Positions 1 to 8,031 of a stretch of DNA of 64,000 nt are shown here, piece after piece. Source of the stretch: Candidatus Accumulibacter necessarius (lineage in GTDB: Bacteria > Pseudomonadota > Gammaproteobacteria > Burkholderiales > Rhodocyclaceae); the NCBI GenBank assembly GCA_017302435.1, contig JAFLDL010000010.1, positions 1-64,000 on the forward strand. The letters run 5' to 3'. Under the pieces are notes generated by a model that saw only the letters and a list, made by a program, of their open reading frames with translations, made no database searches and was not told the origin of the DNA. The stretch's first letter is position 1. Every line of letters begins with the position of its first letter. The position numbers were made by a program, and so were the translations under genes.

Positions 1-384
1 CTGCTCGGGGCGATCGCCGGCGCCGCCGGCGGCGCCGGGCTGGCACGCGGGGTCAACGTCCTGCGCGGCCACAGCGACGCGCGAGTGCGCTGGAACGACG
101 AGTTGCTCGATGGCCTTGTCACCTCCGCCCTGCTGCGCTACCTCGCGGTGGCGCACTTCGGCCGCGGCCGAGGCGAATGGAGGGAAAGCGAGTACCCGCC
201 GTTCTGGCGCGAAATCGTGCAGCAGACCGTGGCAGCCCGCCAGCCGGCGCTTGCCGCCCTTTGGGCACAGCGAACCCTGGCCGCCAATGCGGCAAACCTT
301 GAAGCCGGCGTGTACACCGTCCTCAGGGAAGCCGCACGTTCGCTGCTTGACGAGCTCTATCCAGGGGCATTGGCCGCAAGCTGA
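1..384 (+). CDS. C-terminal end of a membrane protein, possibly DUF3482-type (5' truncated)
   Basis: The frame is already open at base 1, so the start is outside the window and only the last 127 residues are visible. They begin with a Gly/Ala-rich hydrophobic run (LLGAIAGAAGGAGLARG), like a glycine-zipper membrane insertion, and continue into a soluble tail with LLRYLAVAHFGRGRGEW and PPFWREIVQQTV before the TGA at 382-384. The layout recalls the C-terminus of GTPase/DUF3482 membrane proteins of Betaproteobacteria, but this is a family impression, not a demonstrated match. GTG at 85 is an in-frame valine and probably not the start. Confidence 0.6.
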   Translation: MLGAIAGAAGGAGLARGVNVLRGHSDARVRWNDELLDGLVTSALLRYLAVAHFGRGRGEWRESEYPPFWREIVQQTVAARQPALAALWAQRTLAANAANLEAGVYTVLREAARSLLDELYPGALAAS

Positions 385-526
385 GCGCAAGGGAATCGCT
401 TGTTTCCGGAAGCGTTGCCTCTTTTCATTGATCTTCGCCCGCGTTTTCTATAATGTAGGTATCTCGTCGAGGTCTGTTGTTGCACCATCGCTTTCCCTGT
501 CATCACCTTCCACTGTGAGGTTCGCC

Positions 527-847
527 ATGTCTGAAGTTACCGATCTTTCCACCGCCAACAAACAGAAACTCGTCTCCGACATGAAGGTTGTGGTCGCAGA
601 CGCAGAGGAAATCCTGCGCGCCACTGCCGGCGTTGCCGGCGACAAAATGGGTGATTTGCGTGAACGCTTTGGCGAACGTCTACGCGACGCCAAGCTGCGG
701 CTGGCTGATGCCGAAGCCGCGCTGGTCGACCGCACCAAAGCCGCAGCGCGTGCCACCGACGACTACGTGCACGAAAATCCGTGGCGCGCGGTCGGCGTTG
801 CCGCCGGGATTGGCTTGCTGCTTGGCGTGATCATCGGCCGGCGTTAA
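527..847 (+). CDS. DUF883 (ElaB/YqjD-like) membrane-anchored stress protein
   Basis: This 106-residue protein has a long charged amphipathic helix (about residues 10-80, with repeated DAE, RERFGERL and AKLRLADAEAAL patterns). The typical DUF883 tail follows: HENPWRAVGVAAGIGLLLGVIIGRR-like sequence, ending in a single transmembrane helix and RR. In E. coli the family (ElaB, YqjD) is anchored to the inner membrane by this tail and binds ribosomes in stationary phase; that function is inferred here. The ATG at 527 gives the normal family length; a longer upstream frame from 110 is out of register with any homologous start. It is the first gene of a three-gene set with yqjE- and yqjK-like genes. 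Confidence 0.88.
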   Translation: MSEVTDLSTANKQKLVSDMKVVVADAEEILRATAGVAGDKMGDLRERFGERLRDAKLRLADAEAALVDRTKAAARATDDYVHENPWRAVGVAAGIGLLLGVIIGRR

Positions 848-864
848 GCGGACCCGTCCGAGAG

Positions 865-1275
865 ATGAGCGAATCCACCAGCAGTGCAAGCGGCGGCCTG
901 TTGGCTGCCACCAGAAACAGCGCTGCGACACTGCTGGCTACCGGGCGCACGCGTCTTGAACTTCTCGCCAACGAAATCAGCGAAGAAAAGCTGCGTGCGG
1001 TCCACCTCCTGCTGCTGTCGCAGGTGGCGGCTTTCTGCCTCATGGTCGCCACGATTCTGGCGGTCGGCGTGCTGCTCGTCCTGTTCTGGGACAACCGGCT
1101 GGCCATCCTCGGTGGCCTGACCGCCTTCTTCCTCGGTGGCAGCTGCCTCGCTTATCTCGCGCTGCGACGGTCGATGACTCGCAGCAACCGCCTGTTTGCC
1201 GCCAGCATTTCCGAGCTTGGCAAAGACCTCCGTCAGTTGCAGGGCGCGGCCGACAATGAATCAAGACCTGATTAG
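865..1275 (+). CDS. YqjE-like phage-holin-superfamily membrane protein
   Basis: A 136-residue protein with two hydrophobic helices (about residues 45-70, LLLLSQVAAFCLMVATILAV, and 76-96, AILGGLTAFFLGGSCLAYLA) between charged ends. The N-terminal helix TGRTRLELLANEISEEKLR is typical of the YqjE/holin-X family. These genes follow DUF883 genes in many Proteobacteria and probably act at the inner membrane under stress; the biochemical role is unknown. The start codon lies 17 bases after the DUF883 stop, and the 3' end overlaps the next gene by 20 bases, so the three genes are probably co-transcribed. Confidence 0.85.
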   Translation: MSESTSSASGGLLAATRNSAATLLATGRTRLELLANEISEEKLRAVHLLLLSQVAAFCLMVATILAVGVLLVLFWDNRLAILGGLTAFFLGGSCLAYLALRRSMTRSNRLFAASISELGKDLRQLQGAADNESRPD

Positions 1276-1597
1276 CCTCGCCATCGAGCGCGGCAGGCTG
1301 CTCGAACGCATCGGCAACCAGCGCCAGCTGTTGGGTCAGCAACTACAGCCGGTTGGCGACGCCCTGGAGACCGCTGATCGTGCAATCGCCACCGTGCGCA
1401 AGGCCGGCACTTACCTTGGCCAGCACCCTGAAGTCGTCGCGGCCGGTGTCGTCGTGCTGGTTGTCCTGCAACCCGGCCGCGTGTGGCGCTGGAGCAAACG
1501 CGGGTACTTTGTCTGGCGCACCTGGCGCCTGCTGCGCCGAAAGATGTCGGAACTTGGCATCAACCCAGCCCGTCGCGGCGCTACCGGTCAAGCGTAG
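1256..1597 (+). CDS. YqjK-like protein
   Basis: A 113-residue basic protein overlapping the yqjE-like gene by 20 bases. The N-terminal helix (LAIERGRLLERIGNQRQLL) is the YqjK signature, followed by one weakly hydrophobic helix (VVAAGVVVLVVLQPGRVWRW, about residues 61-80) and a basic tail. It is the third member of the conserved DUF883-yqjE-yqjK set; function unknown. The ATG at 1256 is preferred to the upstream in-frame ATG at 1196 because the family begins with this helix. Confidence 0.8.
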   Translation: MNQDLISLAIERGRLLERIGNQRQLLGQQLQPVGDALETADRAIATVRKAGTYLGQHPEVVAAGVVVLVVLQPGRVWRWSKRGYFVWRTWRLLRRKMSELGINPARRGATGQA

Positions 1598-1651
1598 GAA
1601 CGTCGCCATCGCCCGTTGACTCGGACCACAGCCGGACACCGGCAGGCCGTT

Positions 1652-2383
1652 TCAATCCCAGACGCCCAGGGCGACCAGCTGCCTGGTCGCCGCTTCCGCC
1701 CAACCGCGGTTGGCAACCGGGCTCGCGGGACTCGGATGCAGCACGCGACCGATTCTTGCATGCGTCCCGGCCAGCGCCTCGGCGGCGCGCGCTTCGGCGA
1801 AAGCGCCGACACCAATCACCCATTCCGGCTGCATGGCGGACACCAGGGCCAGCAAATGAGCGTCACAGGCCGCCCTCAGCGGCGCCGCCGCTGCTGCCGC
1901 CAGCTTGTCCGGGGTCAGGTTGCGGCCATGATCGAAGAAAGCCAGGGGACAGTAGTTGGCGACAAAGTGCTCGGCAAAGAAAACATCGGGGCTGCCGAAG
2001 CGCTCGCGGAACAGGCCCCAGAGCCGTCGTCCGCTGACCTCCGAACGTGAGCAGGCGAAGCCTTCGATCGGCCGCGCCGGGTTTTCCGTTGCCGGCTTCT
2101 GCACGATCGCCTCGATCCCCAGCCAGTCACGGACGACGGCGACTTCACCAAACGGAACGCCGGTTTGCACCATCCCGAAAGGGCCCGGATTCATGCCCAG
2201 GAACACCACCCGCCGGGTACTCGCAGCATAGCGGCGCAGGTAGCGCTCATGAACCGCCCAGGCATAGGTCAGCGGATTGTAGAGATGACTGACCGGTGGT
2301 GCAAAGGTCAGCGTCGACAGCCTTGCCGACAACGCGCGGGCGGCAGCGATCAGGTTTTCGGCGATGCGGGAATCTCGTTCCAT
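1652..2383 (-). CDS. SMUG1-type uracil-DNA glycosylase
   Basis: A 243-residue protein with both hallmarks of the SMUG1 (family 3) uracil-DNA glycosylases: motif 1 LGMNPGPFGMVQTGVPFGE (about residues 57-75), which holds the catalytic Asn and the uracil-binding pocket, and motif 2 HPSPASPVANRGW near the C-terminus (HPSP DNA-intercalating loop). It should excise uracil and oxidised pyrimidines from DNA in base-excision repair. The ATG at 2383 is chosen because homology begins there; the open frame extends far upstream but only as antisense to ampG. Its first 34 bases overlap the end of ampG, so it is the last gene of the metX-metW-ampG-UDG operon. Confidence 0.88.
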   Translation of the reverse strand: MERDSRIAENLIAAARALSARLSTLTFAPPVSHLYNPLTYAWAVHERYLRRYAASTRRVVFLGMNPGPFGMVQTGVPFGEVAVVRDWLGIEAIVQKPATENPARPIEGFACSRSEVSGRRLWGLFRERFGSPDVFFAEHFVANYCPLAFFDHGRNLTPDKLAAAAAAPLRAACDAHLLALVSAMQPEWVIGVGAFAEARAAEALAGTHARIGRVLHPSPASPVANRGWAEAATRQLVALGVWD

Positions 2384-3609
2384 GGCGCAACTTTGAGCAA
2401 CAGGGCCATGCCCGGCGCAGCGAGCACGAAACAGAGGATGAAAAAGCTGACCCAACCCATCGACTCCACCAACGCGCCGGCGCTGGCATTGATGAAGGTC
2501 CGCGGAACAGCGGCGAGGCTGGTAAACAGGGCAAACTGGGTCGCCGTGAAGGCCGGATTGGTGGCGCGCGCAATGAAGGCGGTGAACGCGGCCGTCCCGA
2601 GACCGACACCCAGATACTCGGCAGCAATGACGCCGGCGAGCGCTGCCCGGTCGAAGCCGTCGATGCTTGGCTGCACGCCGCGCCACGCCAGCCAGGCGAA
2701 ACCGAGAATGGTCACCATCTGGACCAGACCAAACAACCACAGTGCCCGGTTGATACCCAGGCGGACCATCCACAGCCCCCCGAGCAAGCCACCAAAGACC
2801 GCCGGCCACAGTCCGGCATGCTTGGCAATCATGCCAATGTCGGTCTTGCTGTAGCCGAGGTCGAGATAAAACGGGGTGGACAGCGCCGTAGCCAGCGAGT
2901 CGCCGAGCTTGTAGAGGAAGATGAAGCCGAGCACTGTCAGCGCGCCTGACCATCCCTGGCGACCGATAAACTCGTGGAAGGGCTCGACCACCGCCTGGCG
3001 CAGGGTCTTCGGGGCCCCGACCACGGCCGGTTCTTCAACCAGCAGCACCATCGCCATGCCAGGCAACATGAAGATAGCCGTAATCCAGAAGACCTGCCCC
3101 CAGGGAAGCAGGTCCGCGAGGATCAGCGACAGGGAACCGGGTACCAGACCAGCAATCCGATAGGCATTCACGTGTACCGAGGTGCCCAGGCCGAGTTCCT
3201 GATCGCTGAGAATCTCGCGCCGGAAGGCGTCCAGCGCCACATCCTGCGTCGCTGACAGAAAGGCCAGCGCCACCGACAGCCAGATCACCGGGATCAGATT
3301 GCTCGACGGTGAGAAGCCGCCGAGCAGGCCGATCGAGAACAGGAGGCCAACCTGCGAGACCATCATCCAGCCGCGCCGCCGACCCAGCGGCAAACGGTAG
3401 CGATCGAGCAGCGGCGCCCAGAGGAACTTCCAGGTATAGGGAAACTGGATCAGCGCGAAGAGGCCGATGGTCTTGAGATCGACGCTCTCGCTGCGCAACC
3501 AGGCGGGCAGCAGGTTGAGCAGCAGGTACAGCGGCAGGCCAGAGCTGAAGCCGGTAAACACGCAGATCAGCATCCGCCTGGTCAGCAGCAGGCGTAGCCA
3601 GTCGGGCAT
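2350..3609 (-). CDS. ampG: AmpG-family muropeptide permease (MFS)
   Basis: A 419-residue major-facilitator protein with about 12-14 predicted membrane helices. It opens with the AmpG pattern FTGFSSGLPLYLLLNLLPAW (about residues 19-38) and contains KFLWAPLLDRY, ALAFLSATQDVALDAFRRE and IAAEYLGVGLGTAAFTAF, which mark the family. AmpG imports anhydro-muropeptides from the periplasm for peptidoglycan recycling and beta-lactamase signalling. The start at 3609 is chosen because it overlaps the metW stop in a TGATG junction, indicating translational coupling, and restores the usual N-terminus ([13 protein letters not shown]). Placement behind metX-metW is common in Betaproteobacteria. Confidence 0.93.
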   Translation of the reverse strand: MPDWLRLLLTRRMLICVFTGFSSGLPLYLLLNLLPAWLRSESVDLKTIGLFALIQFPYTWKFLWAPLLDRYRLPLGRRRGWMMVSQVGLLFSIGLLGGFSPSSNLIPVIWLSVALAFLSATQDVALDAFRREILSDQELGLGTSVHVNAYRIAGLVPGSLSLILADLLPWGQVFWITAIFMLPGMAMVLLVEEPAVVGAPKTLRQAVVEPFHEFIGRQGWSGALTVLGFIFLYKLGDSLATALSTPFYLDLGYSKTDIGMIAKHAGLWPAVFGGLLGGLWMVRLGINRALWLFGLVQMVTILGFAWLAWRGVQPSIDGFDRAALAGVIAAEYLGVGLGTAAFTAFIARATNPAFTATQFALFTSLAAVPRTFINASAGALVESMGWVSFFILCFVLAAPGMALLLKVAPWNEIPASPKT

Positions 3610-4232
3610 CAGAATTTTCGTCCGAGGCGATAGAAAGCCAGACTGCCGTTCAGATTGGGATCGTGGCTGACCTCGCGACCCGTTTCGTCGAAAGCCAGAC
3701 GCTCGCGAATCTCGATCCCGAGCCGGCTGCACAAATCCTCGAAGTCAAAGATCGTGAAGAAACGCACGTTCGGCGTATCGAACCAGTCATAGGGCAGATC
3801 CTCCGAGACCGGCATGTGTCCTTCGGCAATCGCCACCCGGTTGGTCCGGTAGGCAAAGTTCGGAAAGCTGACCACCGCCTCGGCCGCCACCCGCAGCATC
3901 TCGGTCAGGATGCGCTCGGTGGCCCGCATCGTCTGCAGCGCCTGCGAGATGACCACATGGTCGAAGGAGTTGTCCTCGAAGCCGGACAGCCCACACTCGA
4001 TGTCCATCTGGATCACATCAACCCCGTTGCGGATACAGCCAAGAACGCTTTCATGGTCGATCTCCACCCCGTAGCCACTGACATCCCGGGTTTCGCTCAG
4101 GTAGCGCAGCAATCTGCCGTCACCACAGCCCAGGTCTAGAACACGCTCACCGGGCGGAATCCAGCTGGCAATCACGGCAAAGTCGAAGCGCTCCCGCTGC
4201 TCGGCCCTGACTCTTCTCTCGTGCTCCGTCAT
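3609..4232 (-). CDS. metW: MetW methionine-biosynthesis methyltransferase-like protein
   Basis: A 207-residue class I methyltransferase fold with the SAM-binding motif [15 protein letters not shown] (about residues 31-45), acidic residue VEID at the end of strand 2, and MetW-specific SFPNFAYR and [15 protein letters not shown]. MetW works with MetX in homoserine acylation in Proteobacteria; in Pseudomonas both are needed for methionine prototrophy, and MetW is thought to assist MetX rather than methylate a known substrate. It overlaps metX by 4 bases (ATGA) and is overlapped by ampG by one base, so it is translated from the riboswitch-controlled metX message. Confidence 0.95.
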   Translation of the reverse strand: MTEHERRVRAEQRERFDFAVIASWIPPGERVLDLGCGDGRLLRYLSETRDVSGYGVEIDHESVLGCIRNGVDVIQMDIECGLSGFEDNSFDHVVISQALQTMRATERILTEMLRVAAEAVVSFPNFAYRTNRVAIAEGHMPVSEDLPYDWFDTPNVRFFTIFDFEDLCSRLGIEIRERLAFDETGREVSHDPNLNGSLAFYRLGRKF

Positions 4233-5356
4233 ACGACGATGTTCTCCAGATAGGCGGCCAGCAGCGCATGGTAGTGTCCATCGTCGAGCAGGAACGAGTC
4301 ATGCCCGGCGTCACAGTCGATCTCCGCATAAACGACATGCAGGCGATTGTGCAGCAGCGCAAAGACTATCTCACGCGAGCGTACCGGTGCAAAACGCCAG
4401 TCGGTCGAGAAACTGGCGACGAAGAAACTGGCCTTGGCGCGCGCCAGCGCGGCCGCCAGACTCCCGTCGTACTCATAGGCAGGATCGAAGTAGTCGAGCG
4501 CCTTGGTCATCATCAGGTAGGTATTGGCGTCGAAGAAGCCGGCGAACTTGTTGCCCTGATAGCGGAGATAGGACTCGATCTCGAAGTCGACGTCGTAGCT
4601 GAACTTGTGCTCGCCGTGACGCAACTGCCGGCCAAACTTCTCGGCCATCTGGCTATCCGATAGATACGTGATGTGGCCGACCATCCTCGCAAGGCGCAAG
4701 CCCCTGGTCGGGATGATGCCATGGTCAGCGTAGTAACCGCCGTGGAAATCGGGATCGGAGATGATCGCCTGCCGTGCCACCTCATTGAAAGCGATGTTCT
4801 GCGCCGACAGCTTCGGCGCCGAAGCGATCACCATCGCGTGCCGGATGCGGTCAGGAAACTGCAGCGACCACGCCAGCGCCTGCATGCCGCCGAGGCTGCC
4901 GCCAATCACTGCCGCCCAGGTGTGGATGCCAAGATGGTCTGCCAGACGTGCCTGTGCCGCTACCCAGTCCTCGACCGTCACCATCGGGAAATCGGCGCCG
5001 TAGCGCTTGCCGGTCTCCGGATTGACCGACAGCGGACCCGTCGAACCATGACAACCACCCAGGTTGTTGACGCCGACAACAAAGAACTTCCGGGTATCGA
5101 GCGGCTTCCCCGGACCGACGAGATTGTCCCACCAGCCGATGTTCTCCGGATCGTCGGCATACTGCCCGGCGACGTGGTGGCTCCCGGAAAGGGCGTGGCA
5201 AACCAGCACGGCATTGGAGTGCTCGCCGTTGAGCGTGCCGTAGGTTTCGAAAGTCAGTTCGAAGCCGGGCAGCACCGCTCCGCTTTTCAGCGTCAGCGGC
5301 TGGGCAAAGTGCACTCGCTGTGGCACAACAACTCCGACAGAATTCTCTGATGACAT
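4229..5356 (-). CDS. metX: Homoserine O-acyltransferase (acetyl- or succinyltransferase)
   Basis: A 375-residue alpha/beta-hydrolase that acylates homoserine, the first committed step of methionine synthesis. The nucleophile elbow [10 protein letters not shown] is at about residues 152-161; the C-terminal acid/His part of the triad is seen as [15 protein letters not shown]. The N-terminal [11 protein letters not shown] and [14 protein letters not shown] are family hallmarks. Whether acetyl- or succinyl-CoA is used cannot be read from sequence alone. The gene has its own leader with a predicted promoter, SAM-II-like aptamer and terminator (5381-5516), so it should be shut off when S-adenosylmethionine is abundant. 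No strong Shine-Dalgarno is visible before the ATG. Confidence 0.95.
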   Translation of the reverse strand: MSSENSVGVVVPQRVHFAQPLTLKSGAVLPGFELTFETYGTLNGEHSNAVLVCHALSGSHHVAGQYADDPENIGWWDNLVGPGKPLDTRKFFVVGVNNLGGCHGSTGPLSVNPETGKRYGADFPMVTVEDWVAAQARLADHLGIHTWAAVIGGSLGGMQALAWSLQFPDRIRHAMVIASAPKLSAQNIAFNEVARQAIISDPDFHGGYYADHGIIPTRGLRLARMVGHITYLSDSQMAEKFGRQLRHGEHKFSYDVDFEIESYLRYQGNKFAGFFDANTYLMMTKALDYFDPAYEYDGSLAAALARAKASFFVASFSTDWRFAPVRSREIVFALLHNRLHVVYAEIDCDAGHDSFLLDDGHYHALLAAYLENIVV

Positions 5357-5380
5357 CGCGATCGTATCGGTACCAGGACA

Positions 5381-5417
5381 GAAAGAAAAACCCAGTCGGC
5401 TAGCAAGGCGGACTGGG
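5381..5417 (-). terminator. Intrinsic terminator in the metX leader (riboswitch expression platform)
   Basis: On the minus strand a 7-bp perfect stem (CCCAGTC at 5417-5411, GACTGGG at 5397-5391) encloses a 13-base loop and is followed at once by TTTTTCTTTC (5390-5381). It lies 25 bases upstream of the metX start codon, not just after ptsI, and the TAGCC at 5402-5398 in its loop is complementary to GGCTA (5434-5430) in the aptamer. This fits a regulated terminator/antiterminator. A plain terminator for the upstream pts genes is the simpler alternative and could also be partly true. Confidence 0.75.
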
Positions 5418-5421
5418 TGTG

Positions 5422-5478
5422 CCGCGCTTTAGCCGTATTTATAGTGCGCCCGCAAGCTGATCGTTCAAATCGGCGCCA
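5422..5478 (-). promoter_or_regulatory. SAM-II-like riboswitch aptamer upstream of metX
   Basis: Read on the minus strand, this stretch shows the order of conserved blocks of the SAM-II H-type pseudoknot. A P1 5' strand GCGCC (5476-5472) is followed by GATTTGA, then CAGCTTGC, then the P1 3' strand GGCGC (5450-5446), then TATAAATACGG and finally GGCTAAAGCG (5434-5425). P1 is perfectly complementary. SAM-II binds S-adenosylmethionine and is best known from Alphaproteobacterial metA/metX leaders; its presence in front of metX here is functionally coherent. The identification is by eye against remembered family sequence; a covariance-model score is needed. Confidence 0.72.
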
Positions 5479-5487
5479 AGGCGGCGA

Positions 5488-5516
5488 AAGTTACCCGCAG
5501 CCCGCGAAAAAGTCAA
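5488..5516 (-). promoter_or_regulatory. Predicted sigma-70 promoter for metX
   Basis: TTGACT (5516-5511) is separated by 17 bases from TAACTT (5493-5488). Transcription would begin near 5481, three or four bases before the first paired base of the riboswitch aptamer. The -35 begins 2 bases after the ptsI stop codon. The -10 is weak (3 of 6 consensus positions), but the spacing and the fit to the aptamer's 5' edge support it. Confidence 0.55.
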
Positions 5517-5517
5517 T

Positions 5518-7266
5518 TCAGACGCTGGCGTTGAGCTTCTCCAGTTGCTCGCGGATCTTCGCCGGCTCTTCATAGCGCAACATGCGGCGAACGATCGGCG
5601 CCAGTTCGGAGCAGTTGCTCTGCATGATCTTCTGTTTGACCGACAGGATCTGGGCCGGATGCATCGAGAACTGCCGCAGCCCCATGCCCAGTAGCAGGCG
5701 CGTCAGCGTCGGATCGCCAGCCAGTTCGCCGCAGATCGAAACCGGAATCGCGACCTTCTCGGCGCTCGCGATGGTGTGCGCCAGCAGCATCAAGACCGCC
5801 GGATGCAGCGGATCATAGAGGGCTGCCACCTGTTCGTCACTGCGATCGATGGCCAGCGTGTACTGGATCAGGTCGTTGGTCCCGATCGAGAGAAAATGCA
5901 CGCGCCGCAGGAAGAGACCGACGGCCAGCGCAGCGGCCGGAATTTCGATCATCGCGCCGACCTCGATCGCTTCGTCGAAAGCAACCCGCTCGCCGCGCAG
6001 GCTCGACTTGGCGCGCTCGATGGCGGCAAGCGTCTGGTCGATCTCGTGTGCCTGCGAAAGCATCGGAATCAGCAGTTTGATCTTGCCGTACTTCGAAGCG
6101 CGCAGGATCGCTCGCAACTGCGTCTGAAACATCTTCGGCTCGGCCAGCGACAGGCGGATGGCGCGCAGCCCGAGTGCCGGGTTGCTTTGCAGGCGATCAC
6201 CGTGCACCTTTCCCGGATGCAGATCCTTGTCGTAACCGAGATCGAAGGTGCGGATGGTGACCGGTCGGCCGCCCATCCCCTTGACCACCGTCCGGTAGGC
6301 CTCGAACTGCTCATCTTCGGTCGGCATGTCGCCCCGGTCGAGGAACAGGAACTCACTCCGAAACAGGCCAATGCCCTCGGCGCCGCCGTCCAGCGCGTTG
6401 GCCACATCGCCCGGCAGCTCTATGTTGGCGTGCAGATCGATGTCAACGCCATCGAGGGTGACCGACCTCGCCGTCTTCAGCCGCTTGAGCTTGGTGCGTT
6501 CGAGCTCGATCTGGCTTTTTCTTAGCCGATACTCCTCCAGAATGCGCGCATCAGGGTTGACGATCAGCACCCCACGCGTGCCGTCGACAATCATGACTTC
6601 GCGGTCGTGAATCAGCTGTCGGGCATTGAGCAGACCGAGGACAGCAGGAATCCGCAGGCTACGCGCCAGAATCGCGGTGTGCGAGGTCGAGCCACCGACA
6701 TCGGTCACGAACGCCGCAAAATGATGCTCCTTGTAGGCAATCACATCGGCCGGCGAGAGATCATGTGCGACGACGATCAGATTCTCTTCCCTGATGCCTT
6801 TGCCTGTTCTGAGCGACATCCGGCCCGGCTGGCCGACAAGTTCCTTGATCACCCGCTCGACGACCTGGCGCACGTCGTAGCTCCGCTCGCGCAGGTACTG
6901 ATCGTCGAACTTCTCGAACTGGGCGACCAGGATCTCCATCTGCTGCACCAGTGCCCATTCGGCGTTGCAGCGACGCTCACGGATCAAATGCTTGGGGGTT
7001 TCCGCCAGCTCGGGATCGGAAAGGATCATCGAGTGCAGATCGATGAAGGCACCGAACTCGGCCGAAGTGTGCTGCATGCGCCCTTTCAGGGCCGCGAACT
7101 CCTCGCGAACCCGCTGCAGCGCGGCCTCGAAGCGGGCCACCTCCTTGTCCACCATGCGCGGCGCGATGACCAGGTGGGACACTTCGAGCGTCGCGTGCGA
7201 CATCAGGTGCGCCTGACCAATGGCGATGCCACCTGAAACCGCCAGACCATGCAGGGTAAAACTCAT
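5518..7266 (-). CDS. ptsI: Phosphoenolpyruvate-protein phosphotransferase (PTS Enzyme I)
   Basis: A 582-residue Enzyme I, which takes phosphate from PEP and passes it to HPr. The phosphohistidine swivel motif GGSTSHTAILARSL lies at about residues 188-201; the C-terminal PEP-binding barrel shows GAEGIGLFRSEFLFLDR, MIEIPAAAL, FLSIGTNDLIQY and the active-site Cys segment VSICGELAGD. Length is normal. The start MSFTLHGLAVSGG at 7266 is chosen, 7 bases after ptsH; an upstream in-frame ATG at 7290 would overlap ptsH. With EIIA and HPr but no EIIB/EIIC nearby, the set looks regulatory rather than a sugar importer. Confidence 0.96.
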   Translation of the reverse strand: MSFTLHGLAVSGGIAIGQAHLMSHATLEVSHLVIAPRMVDKEVARFEAALQRVREEFAALKGRMQHTSAEFGAFIDLHSMILSDPELAETPKHLIRERRCNAEWALVQQMEILVAQFEKFDDQYLRERSYDVRQVVERVIKELVGQPGRMSLRTGKGIREENLIVVAHDLSPADVIAYKEHHFAAFVTDVGGSTSHTAILARSLRIPAVLGLLNARQLIHDREVMIVDGTRGVLIVNPDARILEEYRLRKSQIELERTKLKRLKTARSVTLDGVDIDLHANIELPGDVANALDGGAEGIGLFRSEFLFLDRGDMPTEDEQFEAYRTVVKGMGGRPVTIRTFDLGYDKDLHPGKVHGDRLQSNPALGLRAIRLSLAEPKMFQTQLRAILRASKYGKIKLLIPMLSQAHEIDQTLAAIERAKSSLRGERVAFDEAIEVGAMIEIPAAALAVGLFLRRVHFLSIGTNDLIQYTLAIDRSDEQVAALYDPLHPAVLMLLAHTIASAEKVAIPVSICGELAGDPTLTRLLLGMGLRQFSMHPAQILSVKQKIMQSNCSELAPIVRRMLRYEEPAKIREQLEKLNASV

Positions 7267-7273
7267 GATGTGC

Positions 7274-7543
7274 TTACTCCGCCTCGCCAAACCGGTTGGC
7301 GATCAGTTCGAGGAGCGCCTCGCTCGCCGCCTGCTCGTCTGCGCCATCGGTCTCGACGATGACCGTCGAGCCCTTGCCCGCAGCCAGCATCATCACCCCC
7401 ATGATGCTCTTGGCGTTGATCCGGCGGGCCCCCTTCTCCATCCAGACCTCGCTCGCGAAGCGGCTGGCGAGCTGGGTCAACTTGGCTGACGCACGCGCGT
7501 GCAGGCCCAGCTTGTTGAGTACTTCAGCTTCAACACGTACCAT
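7274..7543 (-). CDS. ptsH: Phosphocarrier protein HPr
   Basis: An 89-residue HPr with the phosphorylatable histidine in NKLGLHARAS (His15 by HPr convention) and the regulatory-serine region NAKSIMGVMMLAAGKGS, where HPr kinase/phosphatase would act. It relays phosphate from Enzyme I to EIIA. A clear GAGGAG Shine-Dalgarno lies just upstream of the ATG. It sits between the EIIA gene and ptsI, the usual Betaproteobacterial arrangement. Confidence 0.96.
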   Translation of the reverse strand: MVRVEAEVLNKLGLHARASAKLTQLASRFASEVWMEKGARRINAKSIMGVMMLAAGKGSTVIVETDGADEQAASEALLELIANRFGEAE

Positions 7544-7568
7544 TCAGAACTCCTCTGGCCACAGGGGC

Positions 7569-7961
7569 CTAGGCCGGCGGTGGCAACTTCACCACGCCAT
7601 CATGGGCGCCGCTGATCGCCTTCTGGAGCATCGTTTCCATGCCCTTCTCGCGATAGGTCAGCGCACGCAACAACATCGGCAGGTTTACCCCGGCAACGCC
7701 TTCGATGCGTCCCGGCTCAAGCAGCTTGAGCGCCAGGTTGCCGGGCGTCGCCCCAAAGACATCGGTCATCACCAGCGCACCCTCGCCAGCGTCAACCTCT
7801 TTCAGCAGCAGGCGCGCCAGCGGCAGAATATCAAGCGGGTCGTCCTGCGCGGCCACACCGAGCTGCGCAATCAGTGGCGGACGCTTGTTGAGGACATGGC
7901 ATACATTCTGGACCAGGCTTTCGCCAAACGAACCGTGGGTTATCAGCAGGACACCGATCAT
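7569..7961 (-). CDS. PTS mannose/fructose-type EIIA component
   Basis: A 130-residue EIIA-Man domain protein. The phosphorylated histidine is in ITHGSFGESL (His9), and MTDVFGATPGNLALKL and VNLPMLLRAL are family features. Stand-alone EIIA-Man proteins next to ptsH-ptsI in Betaproteobacteria act in regulation of carbon and storage metabolism because no EIIB/EIIC partner is encoded. It follows apbE by 70 bases and precedes ptsH by 25, so it may be part of a longer gshA-gshB-apbE-pts transcript. Confidence 0.93.
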   Translation of the reverse strand: MIGVLLITHGSFGESLVQNVCHVLNKRPPLIAQLGVAAQDDPLDILPLARLLLKEVDAGEGALVMTDVFGATPGNLALKLLEPGRIEGVAGVNLPMLLRALTYREKGMETMLQKAISGAHDGVVKLPPPA

Positions 7962-8031
7962 TGCACTTATCCCTTACGACAGGCCGCCATTCTAAGCGAT
8001 TCCCGGTCGCTCGGCAGCATCGGCAGGCCGG

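Noticed and set aside
2384-2953. Long N-terminal extension of the uracil-DNA glycosylase frame
   Set aside because: It is antisense-like sequence inside ampG; SMUG1 homology starts at 2383.
5381-5417. The terminator as simple end of the pts operon
   Set aside because: It lies about 100 bases past ptsI and only 25 before metX, with a promoter and aptamer between; a leader terminator explains it better, though dual use is possible.
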